Part shown: one piece after another, positions 1 to 10,592 of the stretch
Layout of the letters: each line of letters opens with the position of its first letter
How positions within the stretch are numbered: position 1 is the stretch's first letter
Assembly (NCBI GenBank): GCA_963575745.1
Contig: CAUYUJ010014262.1
Location: 374,935-422,038 of the forward strand
DNA from: Prorocentrum cordatum
Taxonomy: Eukaryota > Sar > Dinophyceae > Prorocentrales > Prorocentraceae
Direction: 5' to 3'
DNA length: 47,104 bases
Position numbers and translations under genes: made by a program
The notes under the pieces: model-generated
What the model saw: only the letters and a program-made list of their open reading frames with translations
Database searches by the model: none
Told to the model about the DNA's origin: nothing

Positions 1-433
1 TGTTGGTGCCAATTCCGGAGCCTCCAATCGAACGGCCGCCGGAGGCGCGAGCTGTGACCCGAAGGCCACCAGCAGAGCGTGCGGGCCGCCTCGGAAGGCC
101 CGGGAGGCCCCTGACCTTCTGAAGAGCGTTCTGCGCCTCCTCCGACGCCGAAGCCCGGGGAGGGCTGCTCGGGAGGCTGGGCGGCGTCTGAGAAGCCCCA
201 CCGCCGTCCGAGAAGGCCTGGTAGCACGGGATGTGTCGCCCCCGACCCCAGGCTTTCGAAAGTTCTCGAGTGGGCCAAAAGTTTGGAGCCCAAGCCCGGG
301 ATACTCGACGCGGAGGGGCGTGCGTCCTCGCTAGGGGGGCCTTCGAATAGCCCCCTGGGGGTGCATCCCAGGAGTTCCCTCCTTCCCTGAGCGGCTTCAT
401 TCTTCATGGAAGAGCCGGGGGCGCGCCCAGGGG
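1..433. other. no gene recognised; GC-rich unique sequence
   Basis: No ORF with recognisable domains. The minus strand is open across roughly 1-170 in a GC-rich frame and could hold a further 3' exon of the host gene, but no splice pair or conserved motif supports this. Confidence 0.4.
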
Positions 434-552
434 CTCCTCCTCCTCCTCCTTCCTCCTCCTCCTCCTCCTTCCTCCTCCTCCTCCTCCTCGCTCCTCCTCC
501 TCCTCCTCCTCCTCCTCCTCCTCCTCCTCCTCCTCCTCCTTCTCCTCCCCCT
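434..552 (+). repeat. (CTC)n microsatellite
   Basis: Interrupted CTC/TCC triplet tract. It generates spurious proline/serine/leucine ORFs on the plus strand and a poly-glutamate ORF on the minus strand; none is credible as a gene. Confidence 0.95.
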
Positions 553-592
553 TGGGGCGCAAACCCGCCTGCGACCTTTCGCTTCCCCTCAC

Positions 593-687
593 GGGCGCGC
601 CGCCGAGCTATAAGACTGCAGGGACGCGTTGCTGATCACGTCCTCGTTGTCGGTAGCGATGGCAGAAGAACAAGGCAACGGCACAAG
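593..687 (-). CDS. possible exon 7 of the fucosyltransferase-like gene
   Basis: The minus strand reads IATDNEDVISNASLQSYSS from position 660 downward and ends at a good donor, GTGAGG (592-587). An (F/V)xATDxxxVI stretch typically follows HVRxGDK in GT23/GT65-type fucosyltransferases, so it fits downstream of the exon at 1935-2124. An acceptor AG stands just before 687 (689-688), but the phase from exon 6 (one leftover base) does not match that choice. Acceptor AG at 706-705 would match and add a short extension. The junction is therefore unresolved, and only 593-660 is well supported. It is too short to appear as an independent ORF. Confidence 0.35.
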
Positions 688-1466
688 CTCAAGTCGGACA
701 TGTCCTCCTACGCCCTCCACCTCCATCTCCCATACCTTCCGACCTCTGCGGAAGGCGCGGAAGGTGATGCATTGAAACTCTCGAAAGCTTCAGGAAACGC
801 AAGAAAACTAAGCATTTCACGAAACGCATGAGTGTGGAAGGTCAGCACGGAAGGTCTGGAAGAATGAGGGCGAGGGTACGGGCGGATGTCGGTAGAAAAG
901 CCACAGAAAAGAGCCTAAGCGTTGCCCAACACTGCCAACCATAGTCGGAAGATCGTCCCCAATCTATGTTCTGACTTGACTATGTCTGAATTGTCCTCCT
1001 GTAGATGGACATGCCCGACTGGAGCATAAGCAAAGCCGTTGGAAGGTCCGCGCGGACTTCTCGGATCGGCGCCAGGCCCCTTCGGGCGGCGCCTCTGGCG
1101 CTGCCCGCGCGCCGATCCGAGGACAACAAATGTGCGGACCTCCGAAAGTTTCTGCCTATGCCGCTGCTTGTTCTTCGAGCCCAGACCCCCGACGTCATGA
1201 GTCTGTTCCATACAGTAGGGGATCGACCACAAGAAACCTTCCACAAGAAACCCAACCCTGAGACCCCAGGACGTCCACTCAATTTTCGTGTGGGAACGCC
1301 ACGAAACCCAAGAAGCCCAGGGCACCCTGGAGGCAAGCAGGGTGTTTCTTGGCATGGGTCTCAACTGTGTACGCGGACCTCCTGAGGTCTCAGCCCATTC
1401 CCCAGGATCATCTCCTCATGCCGAGTCGTTGTTCGACGGTCCCCGGGAATGGCAAGTGCCCGCCTC
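688..1466. other. intronic/intergenic sequence with an imperfect inverted repeat
   Basis: No gene recognised. Arms at 1045-1072 and 1109-1140 (inner core TCGGATCGGCGC / GCGCCGATCCGA, outer GGTCCGCGC / GTGCGGACC) could form a hairpin. Related GATCGGCGC segments occur near 2490-2770 and 32720-32820. A fragment of the dispersed GGCCGAAA repeat family (CCGAGTCGTTGTTCGACGGT) lies at about 1421-1441. Confidence 0.5.
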
Positions 1467-1774
1467 CTCGTCCTCCTCCTCCTCCTCCTCCTCCTTGTCC
1501 TCCTCCTCGTGGCGAGACTAGTAACAAGCCATCACAAAAAAAACTCCGTCGTGTTTTTGTTCACGACGAAGCCACTCAGTCAGTGCCGGTGCTGGCCGCG
1601 CCAGCGCGCTCGGGATGAAAGTCTTCCATCTCTGAATGCCCCCCTCCACCTCCCCCTTCCCATTCTTCCCCTCATCCTCCTCCTCCCCCTCCTCCTCCCG
1701 CTCCTTCCTCCTCCTCCTCCTCCTCCTCCTCCTCCTCCTCCTCCTCCACTTCTACCTCCTCCTCCTCCTCCTGG
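1467..1774 (+). repeat. two (CTC)n microsatellite tracts
   Basis: CTC tracts at about 1467-1512 and 1676-1774, separated by about 160 bp of unique sequence. The open frames here (polyproline/polyleucine on plus, poly-glutamate on minus) are by-products of the triplet repeat. Confidence 0.9.
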
Positions 1775-1934
1775 AAGTCTTCCACCACCCCTGCCTCCGC
1801 GGCCGCTCTGCCTGTCGCAGCCCCTCCTCTTGCATGCTGGGCTGTTCGCTCTCCGGCCGCCACGGATTGCTGGACCGCTGGTGCAGGCTACCTCTGCCTC
1901 GCCGCCGACGAAAAAGAGAGGCGTGCTTGCTTAC

Positions 1935-2124
1935 GACGCGAGGGAGTCTGGGAGATGAAGACGTTGCGAATGTCGGGCCAGTTGCCGCGGAGGGCAGCCA
2001 TGAGCGCGCCGAGGGACAGCAGCGGCGTGTGGTCCAGGGCCTTGTCGCCGTGCCTGACGTGCACGGCGGCGTACGGCTCGCCCCCGAAGGGCGGCGTGCG
2101 GCTTGCGAGCAGCGGCCACAGGGA
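1935..2124 (-). CDS. exon 6, fucosyltransferase-like: donor-substrate motif HVRHGDK
   Basis: The 190-nt exon reads, from 2124 downward, SLWPLLASRTPPFGG, then EPYAAVHVRHGDKALDH, and ends near NVFIS. HVRxGDK (or HVRRTDK in FUT8) is the signature of GT23-type alpha-1,6-fucosyltransferases and relatives, where the arginine contacts GDP-fucose; that role is family knowledge. Acceptor TTCTTGCAG precedes 2124 and donor GTAAGC follows 1935. The exon starts in phase 0, agreeing with the end of exon 5. Upstream lies an intron of about 20.7 kb containing both LINEs. The last few codons before the donor do not look like the family and the real 3' boundary may differ. Host gene rather than transposon is inferred from splice sites and lack of repeat similarity. 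Confidence 0.6.
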
Positions 2125-2195
2125 CTGCAAGAACAGGTCTCCTTCGGTGGCAACTCATCGTGGGAGCCTCCCATACCATCTTGTCGGCTCTTGCG

Positions 2196-2322
2196 AATCG
2201 ACGCTAATCGACGCTAAATCGGCGCTATTCGACGCTAAATCGACGTTGTTCGACGCTAACCGACGCTAAATCGGCGCTATCTCATCGACTCCCAGACGCT
2301 AATCGACGCTAATCGGCGCTAA
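2196..2322 (+). repeat. 11-12-bp tandem array, ATCGACGCTAA type
   Basis: About ten degenerate copies of ATCGACGCTAA / ATCGGCGCTA in direct orientation, interrupted once near 2280-2295. It lies just upstream of exon 6, inside the long intron. No coding content. Confidence 0.85.
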
Positions 2323-2533
2323 GGCAGAATCCGAAGGGACACAAGGCTCCCTTGATTTGCTGCCGAAGTCTCCCATGGTGAGGTCGCCGTGAGACGTCTC
2401 CGCCTTCCAGAACTGCGCGATCCTCGGAGTACACAAAAAAAGAGAGAGAGACGCAAAGCCACCAATGCTTTCCGCGGCCGCGGTCCGCGCGGAGGTCTTG
2501 GATCGGCGCTGATACCCCCCTCCCTGGCCTTCA

Positions 2534-2693
2534 GTCGGGCGTCTCCTGCTACAGGGGGATTTGGGACGAAAAATCGAACATACGAAAAACTAACCCAGAA
2601 TGACCCCCCCAAACAAAAAACTTTAAAACAATCGTCCCCATACGATTGGTTGACTATTGTTGAACACTCCTCCTGCAGAGGGGCAGGCCCGAC
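2534..2693. mobile_element. small non-autonomous TIR element (MITE-like), about 160 bp
   Basis: The ends are imperfect inverted repeats: left GTCGGGCGTCTCCTGCTACA, right (reverse complement) GTCGGGCCTGCCCCTCTGCA. The interior is AT-rich (GGACGAAAAAT..., ...TTGTTGAACA...) and non-coding. Related elements with the same end motifs are at 25409-25663 and 33130-33254; single ends occur at about 3255 and 7355-7383. The superfamily is not assignable because no transposase is seen and target duplications are unclear. Confidence 0.5.
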
Positions 2694-3027
2694 GTGACCC
2701 TGGCGCGCCGAGCGCGCCCGAGAGGCGGCGCTTGGAGCGCCGCCAGGGGAGCCCGCCGCCGATCCGACAGATCCGCGGGACTCCGCAAGCTCCATGGTGA
2801 TGCTGGCTCCCTTGAATGGGGAACTGGGACACACAAATAAATACACACAAATGAAAATATCCCCCACAGGTTCCCATACGTTCTGGGTTGTTGTCTCCCC
2901 CCCCCCACTTCCCATAGTTTCCCCTAGGTTCTTGGAATCGCCGATGAATTGTGTCTGTGTGTTTTCCCCTCCTGATTCCTGGACGCCCGGCGTGTGTATA
3001 CGTTGGCGGCGCGCACGAGGGGGGGAG

Positions 3028-3170
3028 GGAGGAGGGAGGGCTTCTTAGGAGGACCCCTTGCTCCTTAGAGAGCACGGGCCTTCCATCTCTAGACAAGGCC
3101 CGCGCCTTCTGAGAAGCAGGGGTGCTTCTCAGAAGCCTTGTCCCCTTCCCCCCGCCCCCGTCTGCGCGTG
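3028..3170. repeat. foldback element, degenerate copy
   Basis: Left arm GGGCTTCTTAGGAGGACCCC and right arm GGGGTGCTTCTCAGAAGCCT bracket a centre near TCTCTAGACA. It is a diverged relative of the better preserved foldback at 25091-25216, including the trailing TCTGCGCGT. Non-coding. Confidence 0.55.
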
Positions 3171-3175
3171 GCTGA

Positions 3176-3330
3176 GAATACTACGTGCTCGGCCATGGAC
3201 CACTTCTCGCACCCATTCCTCCTGGCCCCGTCTTCGGCGACCTTCGGCGGTCGTCCCCCTACAGGCGGATTTTGGACGAAAAATAAAACATACCTCAAAC
3301 AATCCCCCCCCAAAATGTCAACCCAGACTA
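3176..3330 (+). repeat. left flank of satellite block: 85-bp direct repeat plus single TIR end
   Basis: ACGTGCTCGGCCATGGACC and the following CATTCCTCCTGG...CTTCGGCGG recur at about 7391-7455 on the other side of the satellite. Next to it the sequence CCCCCTACAGGCGGATTTTG is the left-end motif of the GTCGGGC TIR family, while the matching right-end motif is found only at 7355-7383. Confidence 0.5.
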
Positions 3331-3439
3331 TTTCCCAACCATCTTGTGTTGTTGGGTTTTCGTTCTGAAGAGACGGTCCCCGCGTTCCTCTCCTCTCCTC
3401 CCCTCTCCTCCTCCCCTACTTCTCCCTCCTCCCTGCGTT

Positions 3440-4020
3440 TCAGTTTCACCCACCCAGTACATCGCTTCGTAGCCCCGTAGGGAGCCCCACCGAAGGTCCC
3501 AGCGCTCCCGTCCGCATACGCCCCCCCCGCCCAATACAGCGTTTCATGGCCCCCTCCTCCCTCCTCCCTGCCTTTCACCCACCCAGTACGGCGCTTCGTG
3601 GCCCCATAGGGAGCCCCACCGAAGGTCCCAGTGCTACCCTCCGCATGCGCCCCGTGCACCCTGTACGGCGCTTCGTCGCCCCATAGGGAGTCCCACCGGA
3701 TGTCCCAGCGTTGCCGTCCGCATGCGTCCCGCACACCCAGTGCGGCGCTTCGTGGCCCCATAGGGAGCCCCACCGAAGCCCCCCGTGGAACCGTAGGCAT
3801 GCGTCCCGAAAACCTAATCTGGCAATTTCACCCGCCCAGCACAGCGCTTCGTGGTTCCATGGGGAGCCCCACCGAAGACCCCAGTGGGACCGCCCGCATG
3901 CGTCCAGAATGCCGAAGTTTGGATGTTCCCCCAACCTAGTACCGCGCTTCGGGGCCCATAAGGAGCTCCACCGAAGCCTCCAGTAGGACCGCCCGCATGC
4001 GTCCAGAATGCCTAACCGAA
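3440..4020 (+). repeat. satellite block 1 (about 77-bp units, hairpin core)
   Basis: Tandem degenerate units with the core GCGCTTCGTGGCCCCATAGG followed by GAGCCCCACCGAAG and CGCATGCGTCCC. Successive GGGAG(C/T)CCCACCG positions near 3610, 3687 and 3764 give a 77-bp period. Each unit can fold on itself (GCTTCGTGG pairs with CCACCGAAGC). Long ORFs here, on both strands, follow the repeat and are not genes. Confidence 0.9.
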
Positions 4021-4129
4021 TACCTTCGAGAATAAACACTAGGGGATAATAAAGTTCGGGGTCCAGGGGGAGATAATCAAAGCAGCCCACCAGACCTCAG
4101 CATAATCTCGAAGTAAGAGATGATCAAGA

Positions 4130-4410
4130 GGAGACCAAGCCGAGCACGTTTTGAGACATCCTTGGCGTTTAGCCTTCATAGAATTATCCTCAACAATGGC
4201 TTATCTCGCTGGGGACATCCTCGACAAATCCCTTGTTTCGCTTGAGACATCCACAAACTATTGCTTATTTCGCTTGAGACACCGTCAAACTATTGCTTAT
4301 TTCGCTTAAGAAACGTATCGTTTCGCTTGAGGCATCCTTCAGTATATGCTTGTTTCGCTTGAGACGTCCTCGAGTATATGCTTGTTTCGCTTGGGACATC
4401 CTCGGCATAG
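4130..4410 (+). repeat. 32-37-bp tandem array in AT-richer DNA
   Basis: About seven copies of GCTTGTTTCGCTTGAGACAT / TCCTCGAGTATAT variants (for example 4232, 4263, 4295, 4321, 4348 and 4380). One more isolated copy is at about 5122. The segment lies between the two satellite blocks and is clearly lower in GC than its surroundings. Confidence 0.8.
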
Positions 4411-4429
4411 CTCATCCGCCTCTGTGTCC

Positions 4430-5250
4430 CTGGATAACCAACCGCGGCGATAATAAAGTTCAGGCGGGCGGAGCACTGGAGAAAGCGATATGCAAAAACA
4501 AAAACAAAAAGAAACAATAATAAATGTAAAAGAAAACGGGAACAAATCAAACAGAAAAGAAAACAGAGGAGGAGGAGAAAGAGAAGGACAAATCTCAAGT
4601 TCAAATGTATTAGATTTTATGTACAAGCGCTTTATGAAACATTAATCAACCCCAGGGATAAAAAAAAAGTTCCGAGGGGGGGAGCATGGAGAGAGAGAGA
4701 GAGAGAGATACATCATAAAGAAAAAGAAAGGAAGGACTTAAATAGAGAAGATATATGTAAAAAGAAAAGTACAATAATAAATGAAAAGGATAAAGAGAAG
4801 AGGAAATGAGGATAAAACAAAAAAACTGAAGATTCAAATGTATTAAATTTTATTTACAAACGCTTTATGAAAATTTAAATGTTTAAGTGCTCGTGTAGGG
4901 TAGCTCACGTGCCTCGTTTTCCCTGGATAATCAACCCCAGCGATAAACAAGTTCAGGGCGCCAGGGGGAGGAGGAGGAGAAAGAGATAGAGAGACAGAGA
5001 GAAAGAGGCAGAGAGGCCAGGAAGGAGAAAGAGATAGAGAGACACAGAGAGAGAGAGAGAAAGAGAGACAGAGAAAGAAAGAAAGAGATACAGGAATAAC
5101 TACAAAGAGACATAAGGACATTGGTTTCGCTTGAGACATCCTGAAACAACGTGTTCGCTTCGCTTGATGTTGTTATCTCAACATAAGAAGGAAGTAACTT
5201 CGATGGCGAACTTTTCCCGTGATAATGAAGTTCGGCCTCCGCGCCCCCGC
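4430..5250 (+). repeat. GA-rich dispersed units, about 210-285 bp each
   Basis: Three diverged units begin with (T)GGATAA-CAACC-CGATAA-AAAGTTC near 4432, 4643 and 4928, with partial copies at about 4046 and 5218. They carry purine-rich GAGAGA stretches (about 4690-4712 and 4965-5095) and a shared AAATGTATTAAATTTTAT / CGCTTTATGAAA segment. No gene is recognised; hydrophobic minus-strand ORFs come from the CT-rich complement. Confidence 0.7.
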
Positions 5251-5339
5251 GCCCCCGACCAAACTCTTATTGGTCGACGATAATAAACTCTAACGACTTA
5301 AGGGGGGGGTTACTTGATTCTCATCGGCATGGGGTTAAT

Positions 5340-7285
5340 TTGACATGTTCACCCACCCAGTACAGCGCTCCTTGGACCCATAGGGAGCTCCACCGAAACA
5401 AAACCGACGGTCCAAGTGCTACCGTCCGTATGCGCCCCCACACCCAATACACCGTTTCGTGGCCCCCTCCTCCCCCCTTCCCTGCGTTTCGCCCACCCAG
5501 TACAACGCTTCGTGCCCCCATAATGGGGAACACCACCGAAAATCACAGTGCTACCGTCCTCATGCGTCCCCAGCGTTCCGTGGCCTCCTCATCCATCCTC
5601 CCTGCGTTTCACCCACCCAGTAGAACGCTTCGTGGCCCCATAGCGAGCCCCACCGACGGCCCCAGTGCTACCGTCCGCATGCGCCCCCCCGACCCAGTAC
5701 AGCGTTTCGGTGTCTCCTCCTCCCTCCTCCTTGCGTTTCACCCACCCAAACGCTTCGGGGCCCATAGGGAGCCCCACCGAAGGTCCCAGCGCTACCGTTT
5801 GCATGCATCCCCCCCCCCACCCAGCACAGCGTTTCATGGCCCCCTCCTCCCTCCTGCCTGCGTGTCACCCACCCCGTAATTACACCGCTTCGTGGCCCCA
5901 TAGGGGGCTCCACCGAAGGTTCCAGCGCAACCGTCCGCATGTGTCCCCCCTACCCAGCACTGCGTTTTCGTGGCCCCCTCATCCCTCCTCCCTGCGTTTC
6001 GCCCACCCTGTACAACGTTTCGTGGGCGCATAGGGGGCCCCACCGAAGGTCCGAGCGCTACCGTCCGCATGCGCCCCGCACGCCCAGTACAGGCTTCGTC
6101 GCCCCATCGTGAGCCCCAGCGGATGTCCCAATGCTACCGTCCGCATGCGCCCCGCAAACCCAGTACAGCGCTTTGTCGCCCCATAGGGAACCCCACTGAA
6201 ACCCTCAGTGGGACCGTCAGCATTCGCCCCAAAAACCTAATTTTGCACGTTCGCCCACCCAGTACATCTTTTCGTGGCCCCAGCTGGAGTTCCACCGAAG
6301 CTCTCCCCCTGGGACCGCCCGCATGCGGCCAGAATGCCGAATTTTGCATTTTCACCCACCCAGTACAGCGCTTCGGAGCCCCATAGGGAACCCCACCGAA
6401 GCCCCCAGCGGGACCGCCCGCATGCGTCCCGAAAACCCAACTTGGCATCTTCACTCACCCAATACAGCGCTTCATGGCCCCATAGGAAGCTCCACCGAAG
6501 CCCCCAGTGGGACCGTCCGCATGCGTCCCGATAACATAATTCATCATTTTCACCAACCCATTACAACGATTCGTGGCCCCATAGGAAGCTCCACCGAAGG
6601 GCCCGCATGCGTCCCGAAAACCTCATGTGGTATTTTCACCCACCCAGTACAGCGCCTCGTGGCCCCATAGGGAGCTCCACCGAAGCCTCCAGTGGGACCG
6701 CCTGCACGCGTCCCACACACCCAATTTGGCATTCTCACCCACCCAGTACAGCGCTTCGTGGCCCCATAGGGAGCTCCACCGAAGCCCCCAGTGGGACTGC
6801 CCGCATGCGTCCCACACACCCAATTTGGCATTTTCACCCACCCAGTACAGCGCCTCGTGGCCCCATAGGGAGCTCCACCGATACCCCCAGTGCCAGTGTC
6901 CGCATGCGTCCCCCCCCCCCCACACACACACACACTCACTCACTTTGGCATTTGCACTCATTCAATACAGCGCTTCGTGGCCCCATAGGGAGCTCCACCG
7001 AAGCCCCCAATCCCACCGTCCGCATGCGTCCCACATACCCAATTGGGGATTTGTTCAGCCACCCAGTACAACGCTTCGTGCCCCCATGGGGAGCTCCACC
7101 GAAGCCCCCGGTAGGACCGCCTGCATGCGCCCCGCACACCCAATTTGGCATTTTCACCCACCCAGTACAGCGCTTCGTGGCCCCATAGGGAGCTCCACCG
7201 ACGGCCCCAGTGCTACCGCCCGCAGTCCCCCCCCACCCAGTGCAGCGCTTCGTGGCCCCATAGGGAGCTTTACCGAAGAAGATGT
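5340..7285 (+). repeat. satellite block 2 (about 99-bp units, hairpin core)
   Basis: About twenty units of the same family as block 1. In the best ordered part, GGAGCTCCACCGAAGC cores lie at 6671, 6770, 6869, 6989, 7090 and 7189, giving a 99-bp period with one expanded unit carrying a C/ACAC insertion near 6910-6935. Earlier units (5350-6100) are more variable in length. Each carries TTTCACCCACCCAGTACAGC, the hairpin core and CCGCATGCGTCCC. Open frames in all directions are repeat by-products. Confidence 0.92.
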
Positions 7286-8023
7286 TCATAACTGCGGTAC
7301 CCACAACTGCATGGGTCCCTCGCCAGGACAATTGTTTTAGTATTTTTGGAGATTCCCTCTGTAAAGAGACAGGCCCGACGTAATACTAATTACGTGCTCG
7401 GCCATGGACCCCTTCTTACTCATTCCTCCTGGGCCGTCTGCAGCGATCTTCGGCGGTATTTGGCCGATCTTCGGCGGTCTCCGGCGGTCGTCTGACAGCC
7501 TTCGGCGGTGTCCGGCGGTCTGCGTCGGTTTGCAGCGGTCTGCGGCGCGAAAGCTGGACGGTTGCGCTCAACGAGGAGTCCGTGATCGAACACCTAACGT
7601 ATCGCAAACAGGGGCACGATGTCCAACAGCGAACGTTGTCCAAACCCGGCCGCGGCCGCCGCCGGACAGGCGACGTGCGGTCCCAAGGCGGGCACCGCCC
7701 GCAGCGACACCGAGAGCGAAGCCGGCTCGGAGCGAAGAGGAACTGCTGTTCTGGGGCTTCGCCCCCCATGTCCCAGACCCCCGACGGCCATGCCTTTTTT
7801 CTCATGACAGGACCCCCAAAGCCCAGACCTTCGTCGAGGGCTCAAAGTGAGCACCATGATACCTCGACATCCGAAGATCCAGTCGAGGTCTTAGGCCGTC
7901 CACAGAAGTCTCCATAGGTCTGGAGGGCTATAGAAGCCTCGACCTTCCTCGGGGGCTTCAGAATAGCACCTGCAGGACCTCGACATCTCAGATCCAGTCG
8001 AGATCTTCAGCCGTCCAGAGACT
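7286..8023. other. right flank of satellite; GGCGG-rich tandem repeats; no gene
   Basis: Holds the single right TIR-end motif (TCTGTAAAGAGACAGGCCCG, 7355-7383 region), the second copy of the 85-bp flank repeat (about 7391-7455) and a 10-12-bp TCTTCGGCGG-type array (7436-7552). The remainder (7560-8020) has open frames but nothing recognisable. Confidence 0.5.
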
Positions 8024-8153
8024 CCCTCCCTCCCTCCCTCCCTCCCTCCCTTCCCCCCTCTATAGGTCTGGAGGGCTATTTTTCTTGGAGGAGGAGGAGG
8101 AGGAGGAGGGGGAGGAGGAGGAGGAGGAGTAGGAGGAGGAGTAGGAGTAGGAG
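8024..8153 (+). repeat. (CCCT)n tract followed by (GAG)n tract at the LINE-A 3' end
   Basis: CCCT repeats at 8024-8052, then TATAGGTCTGGAGGGCTATT, then a GAG tract at 8088-8153. Read on the minus strand, the latter is a CTC tail directly downstream of the LINE-A ORF2 remnant. Confidence 0.85.
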
Positions 8154-8159
8154 CCGTGG

Positions 8160-8480
8160 GACGCCGTGTCCCGCCCTACGCCTACGAGGAGGCGCCACCA
8201 CCCGCGGCCCTTCCCGAGGGCCTCGACCTCGAGGCCGCCCCAGCGAAGGCCCTCTGGGCCAACGCGACGGCCTTGGGGGCTCCTTGGGGGCACGGGTGGC
8301 GGCCTCGGGAGATTCGGGAAAGGTTCTCTTTACCCTTCCTCGTGATCTGGCAGGGCAAGCTGAAATGGCGGAAATCCGTGGACGCCGTTTTGCCACAAAC
8401 AGAACAGAAATACAGAGAAAACTCAAACCATTTGTGCATCACGTGCGACTCGTGGATTTTCCATTTTGCCACCAAAAAAT
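8160..8480 (-). pseudogene. LINE-A ORF2 C-terminal zinc-binding end (third frame)
   Basis: After another frame change near 8.47 kb the minus strand reads YFCSVCGKTASTDFRHF, then PCQITRKGKENL and RISRGRHP. The CxxCG...L...C...G...L...GRHP pattern recurs at the C-terminus of LINE-B and in the 45-kb fragment, so it is the normal end of these ORF2 proteins. A nucleic-acid-binding zinc module is likely. Function is inferred from the cysteine pattern only. Confidence 0.6.
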
Positions 8481-10592
8481 GGGCCCCTGGATCGCCGACA
8501 CGCCCGAGGGGAAAGGGCCCCCTCCAGAACAGGGGGCGCGGGCGGCCTCCAGGACCTGGGCTGAGGGAACGATTCTGCGGCACACCGCGCAGGCCCATCT
8601 CCCATGGATCCGAGTCCACTGGTGGGGGCTTCGAGCAAGGGTGAGCTGGAGGCGAGTCTGGGCAGGAGGGCGGACGCGCTCGACACGCTTTGAATTCCAC
8701 GGATCAAGGGAAATCGATTCCGTGAGCGCTCGACGGGCCCGTCGCCTCACGAGCGCGGCAACCGCATCCCACTCGTCGATGCGCGGTGCATCGCCGATCA
8801 GGCATCGGCTCGACCGCGCCGCGGCAGCCCCAGCCTCCCTATCAGCAAGAATATTTCCAGCAGCAACATACTGGAGGCCCTCATTCACAATCCGATCGGG
8901 GTCCTCGTCAAGGTGACTGGGGACCCAAACAACCTCGATGTCACTACTGCTGCTGCCACGCTTAACCAACGCATGCCTCAAGCGGACCCACAGGTCTCCA
9001 TGGCTACCTATACACGAAGTGTGACGGCCAGCACTCCAACCATCCAACAAAGACCTGCAGTCAGTGCGAAAACGAATTTTTCCTGACGAGCTCTCGAGGC
9101 ACAGGACAAGGGCGAGCAGCTCAACCCTGGGCACAGTCTGCCTGCGCCCGCGGAGCCCGCCAGTGACGATGGCAGCGGGCGACCACGACTCACCCTCCTG
9201 CCGAAGTGCGGCAGGAGCAGCTCCGAGGCGTCGCCGCCGAGGATCGTCGGTGCGCGGGCCGCCCGAGCCGTCTCCGAACACGTCGAGCACCTCATTGCCC
9301 TCGACCCTGCAACTGTCGAACGGCTCGCCTTGGTGCTCGACCCAGTCCGCCTGGCACCCATCAAAGATGGGCGTGGTGAGGTCGACTGGGCACGCGCCTC
9401 TCAACCACAAGGCAGGGTCTTGCTCCCAGCCCGCCCTCGCACGCACAAGCAAACATTCACTGGCGTCAAAATCTGCATGGCCCGTGTTGCACGGGTAGCT
9501 CCAAATTCGATGAACACGCGTTTCCTTCTCATCGCCGCAGCGCTGGCAGATCACCTCGGAGTCGTAACCTGCCTGCTGATGGCGCTCCCTCGTCCACTGG
9601 CCGCCGCTGACGACGACGACCGTCTGCGCCCACAGGTCGAGAGCCCCCGTCTCCATGAAGCGCCTGAGCTCCCGCTGCACATGCATCATGTCGGCGCCGT
9701 CGAAGAGGCTGTCGCCCGCGAGGTGCAGCGCGGCCCTCTGCCACATGCGTCTCGCGAAGTCAGCCATGAGGTCGTCCAAGAGCTCGGACGCGTCGGCGAC
9801 GGCGCAGCACTCCGCGTCGGGGCCAGGGATGATCCACTCGTCGACTGCGTCGGGCCCTGTCGGGCGGACCCAGCGCTGGGGCGACTCGGGCCGCCACTCG
9901 GTGTCCAGAAGCACCGCGGTCACGGCAGCAGCAGGCCCGCGGACACGCCGCCAGCGATGCGGCCCTGCCTGCGACAGGGCCTGGAGCAGGCGGGGCCAGG
10001 CGCGGCGCACCCGACCGTGAACCTCGGGCCGCGTGCGCCAGAGCTCGGGCCACTGGCTGACAACCTGCCTCCGAAGCTCCAGCCCCGGGTCGCGCTGCCC
10101 ATACAAGGCCGCCCAGGTCGACGTGAGGCACCTGCCAGGCCCCTTGCCAACAGCTGAGGCGGCGGCGCCACGGCGCATCGCCAGGATCGACGAGGGCGCG
10201 AGGCCAGCGACCTGGTGGCCGTACGTCGCCTGAGGCTGCGCCCCCGTCGTCCACAGCATCTTCGTGACCTTGGCCATGCGGACCTCCCTGCGCATGCGGA
10301 GGATCCTGCCCATCCGAGACCTGGCAGCCTGGAAGCGCTTCTGGGCGCGCCTCCTGCACCGACGGCGCCCGCAGGCCGTGTCCACGCCGAGGTCCGTCGC
10401 ATGCGCCGCGTGGGAGGCGGGCACGCCAAGCCGCGCCAGGCCGCCAGCGACGGACCGCCCCAGCGGGGGATGCGAGCACGCCAGCCCAGTCTTGGTGGAG
10501 ACCTCGAAGCCAGCCTCGTCGAGCCCCTGCTTGAGCGCCGCCGCGGCTTTGTACATGTCGGCCTTGACCGCCTCATCTGAGCACGCTCGCAC
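8439..10592 (-). pseudogene. LINE-A ORF2, part 2: RT thumb region, RNase H, zinc motif
   Basis: The frame opens after the deletion near 10.59 kb (first codon GTG, no ATG, in-frame TGA just upstream). It contains the post-motif-C region (ALKQGLDEAGFEVSTKTGL), an RT-type zinc motif (CQRCGDEKETRVHRIWSYPC), then RNase H with DVFGDGSGG, VELLALVL, RTDCRSLLDGW and VWVPSH...NILADREA supplying the acidic and histidine active-site positions. A second zinc motif WACAVCRRIV ends the usable frame. The last roughly 35 residues before 8439 are out of frame with the real protein, which continues in the 8160-8480 frame. Confidence 0.8.

Noticed and set aside
3440-7340. Plus- and minus-strand ORFs of 100-237 aa over the satellite
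   Set aside because: Their peptides repeat with the satellite unit in several frames; no independent coding signal.
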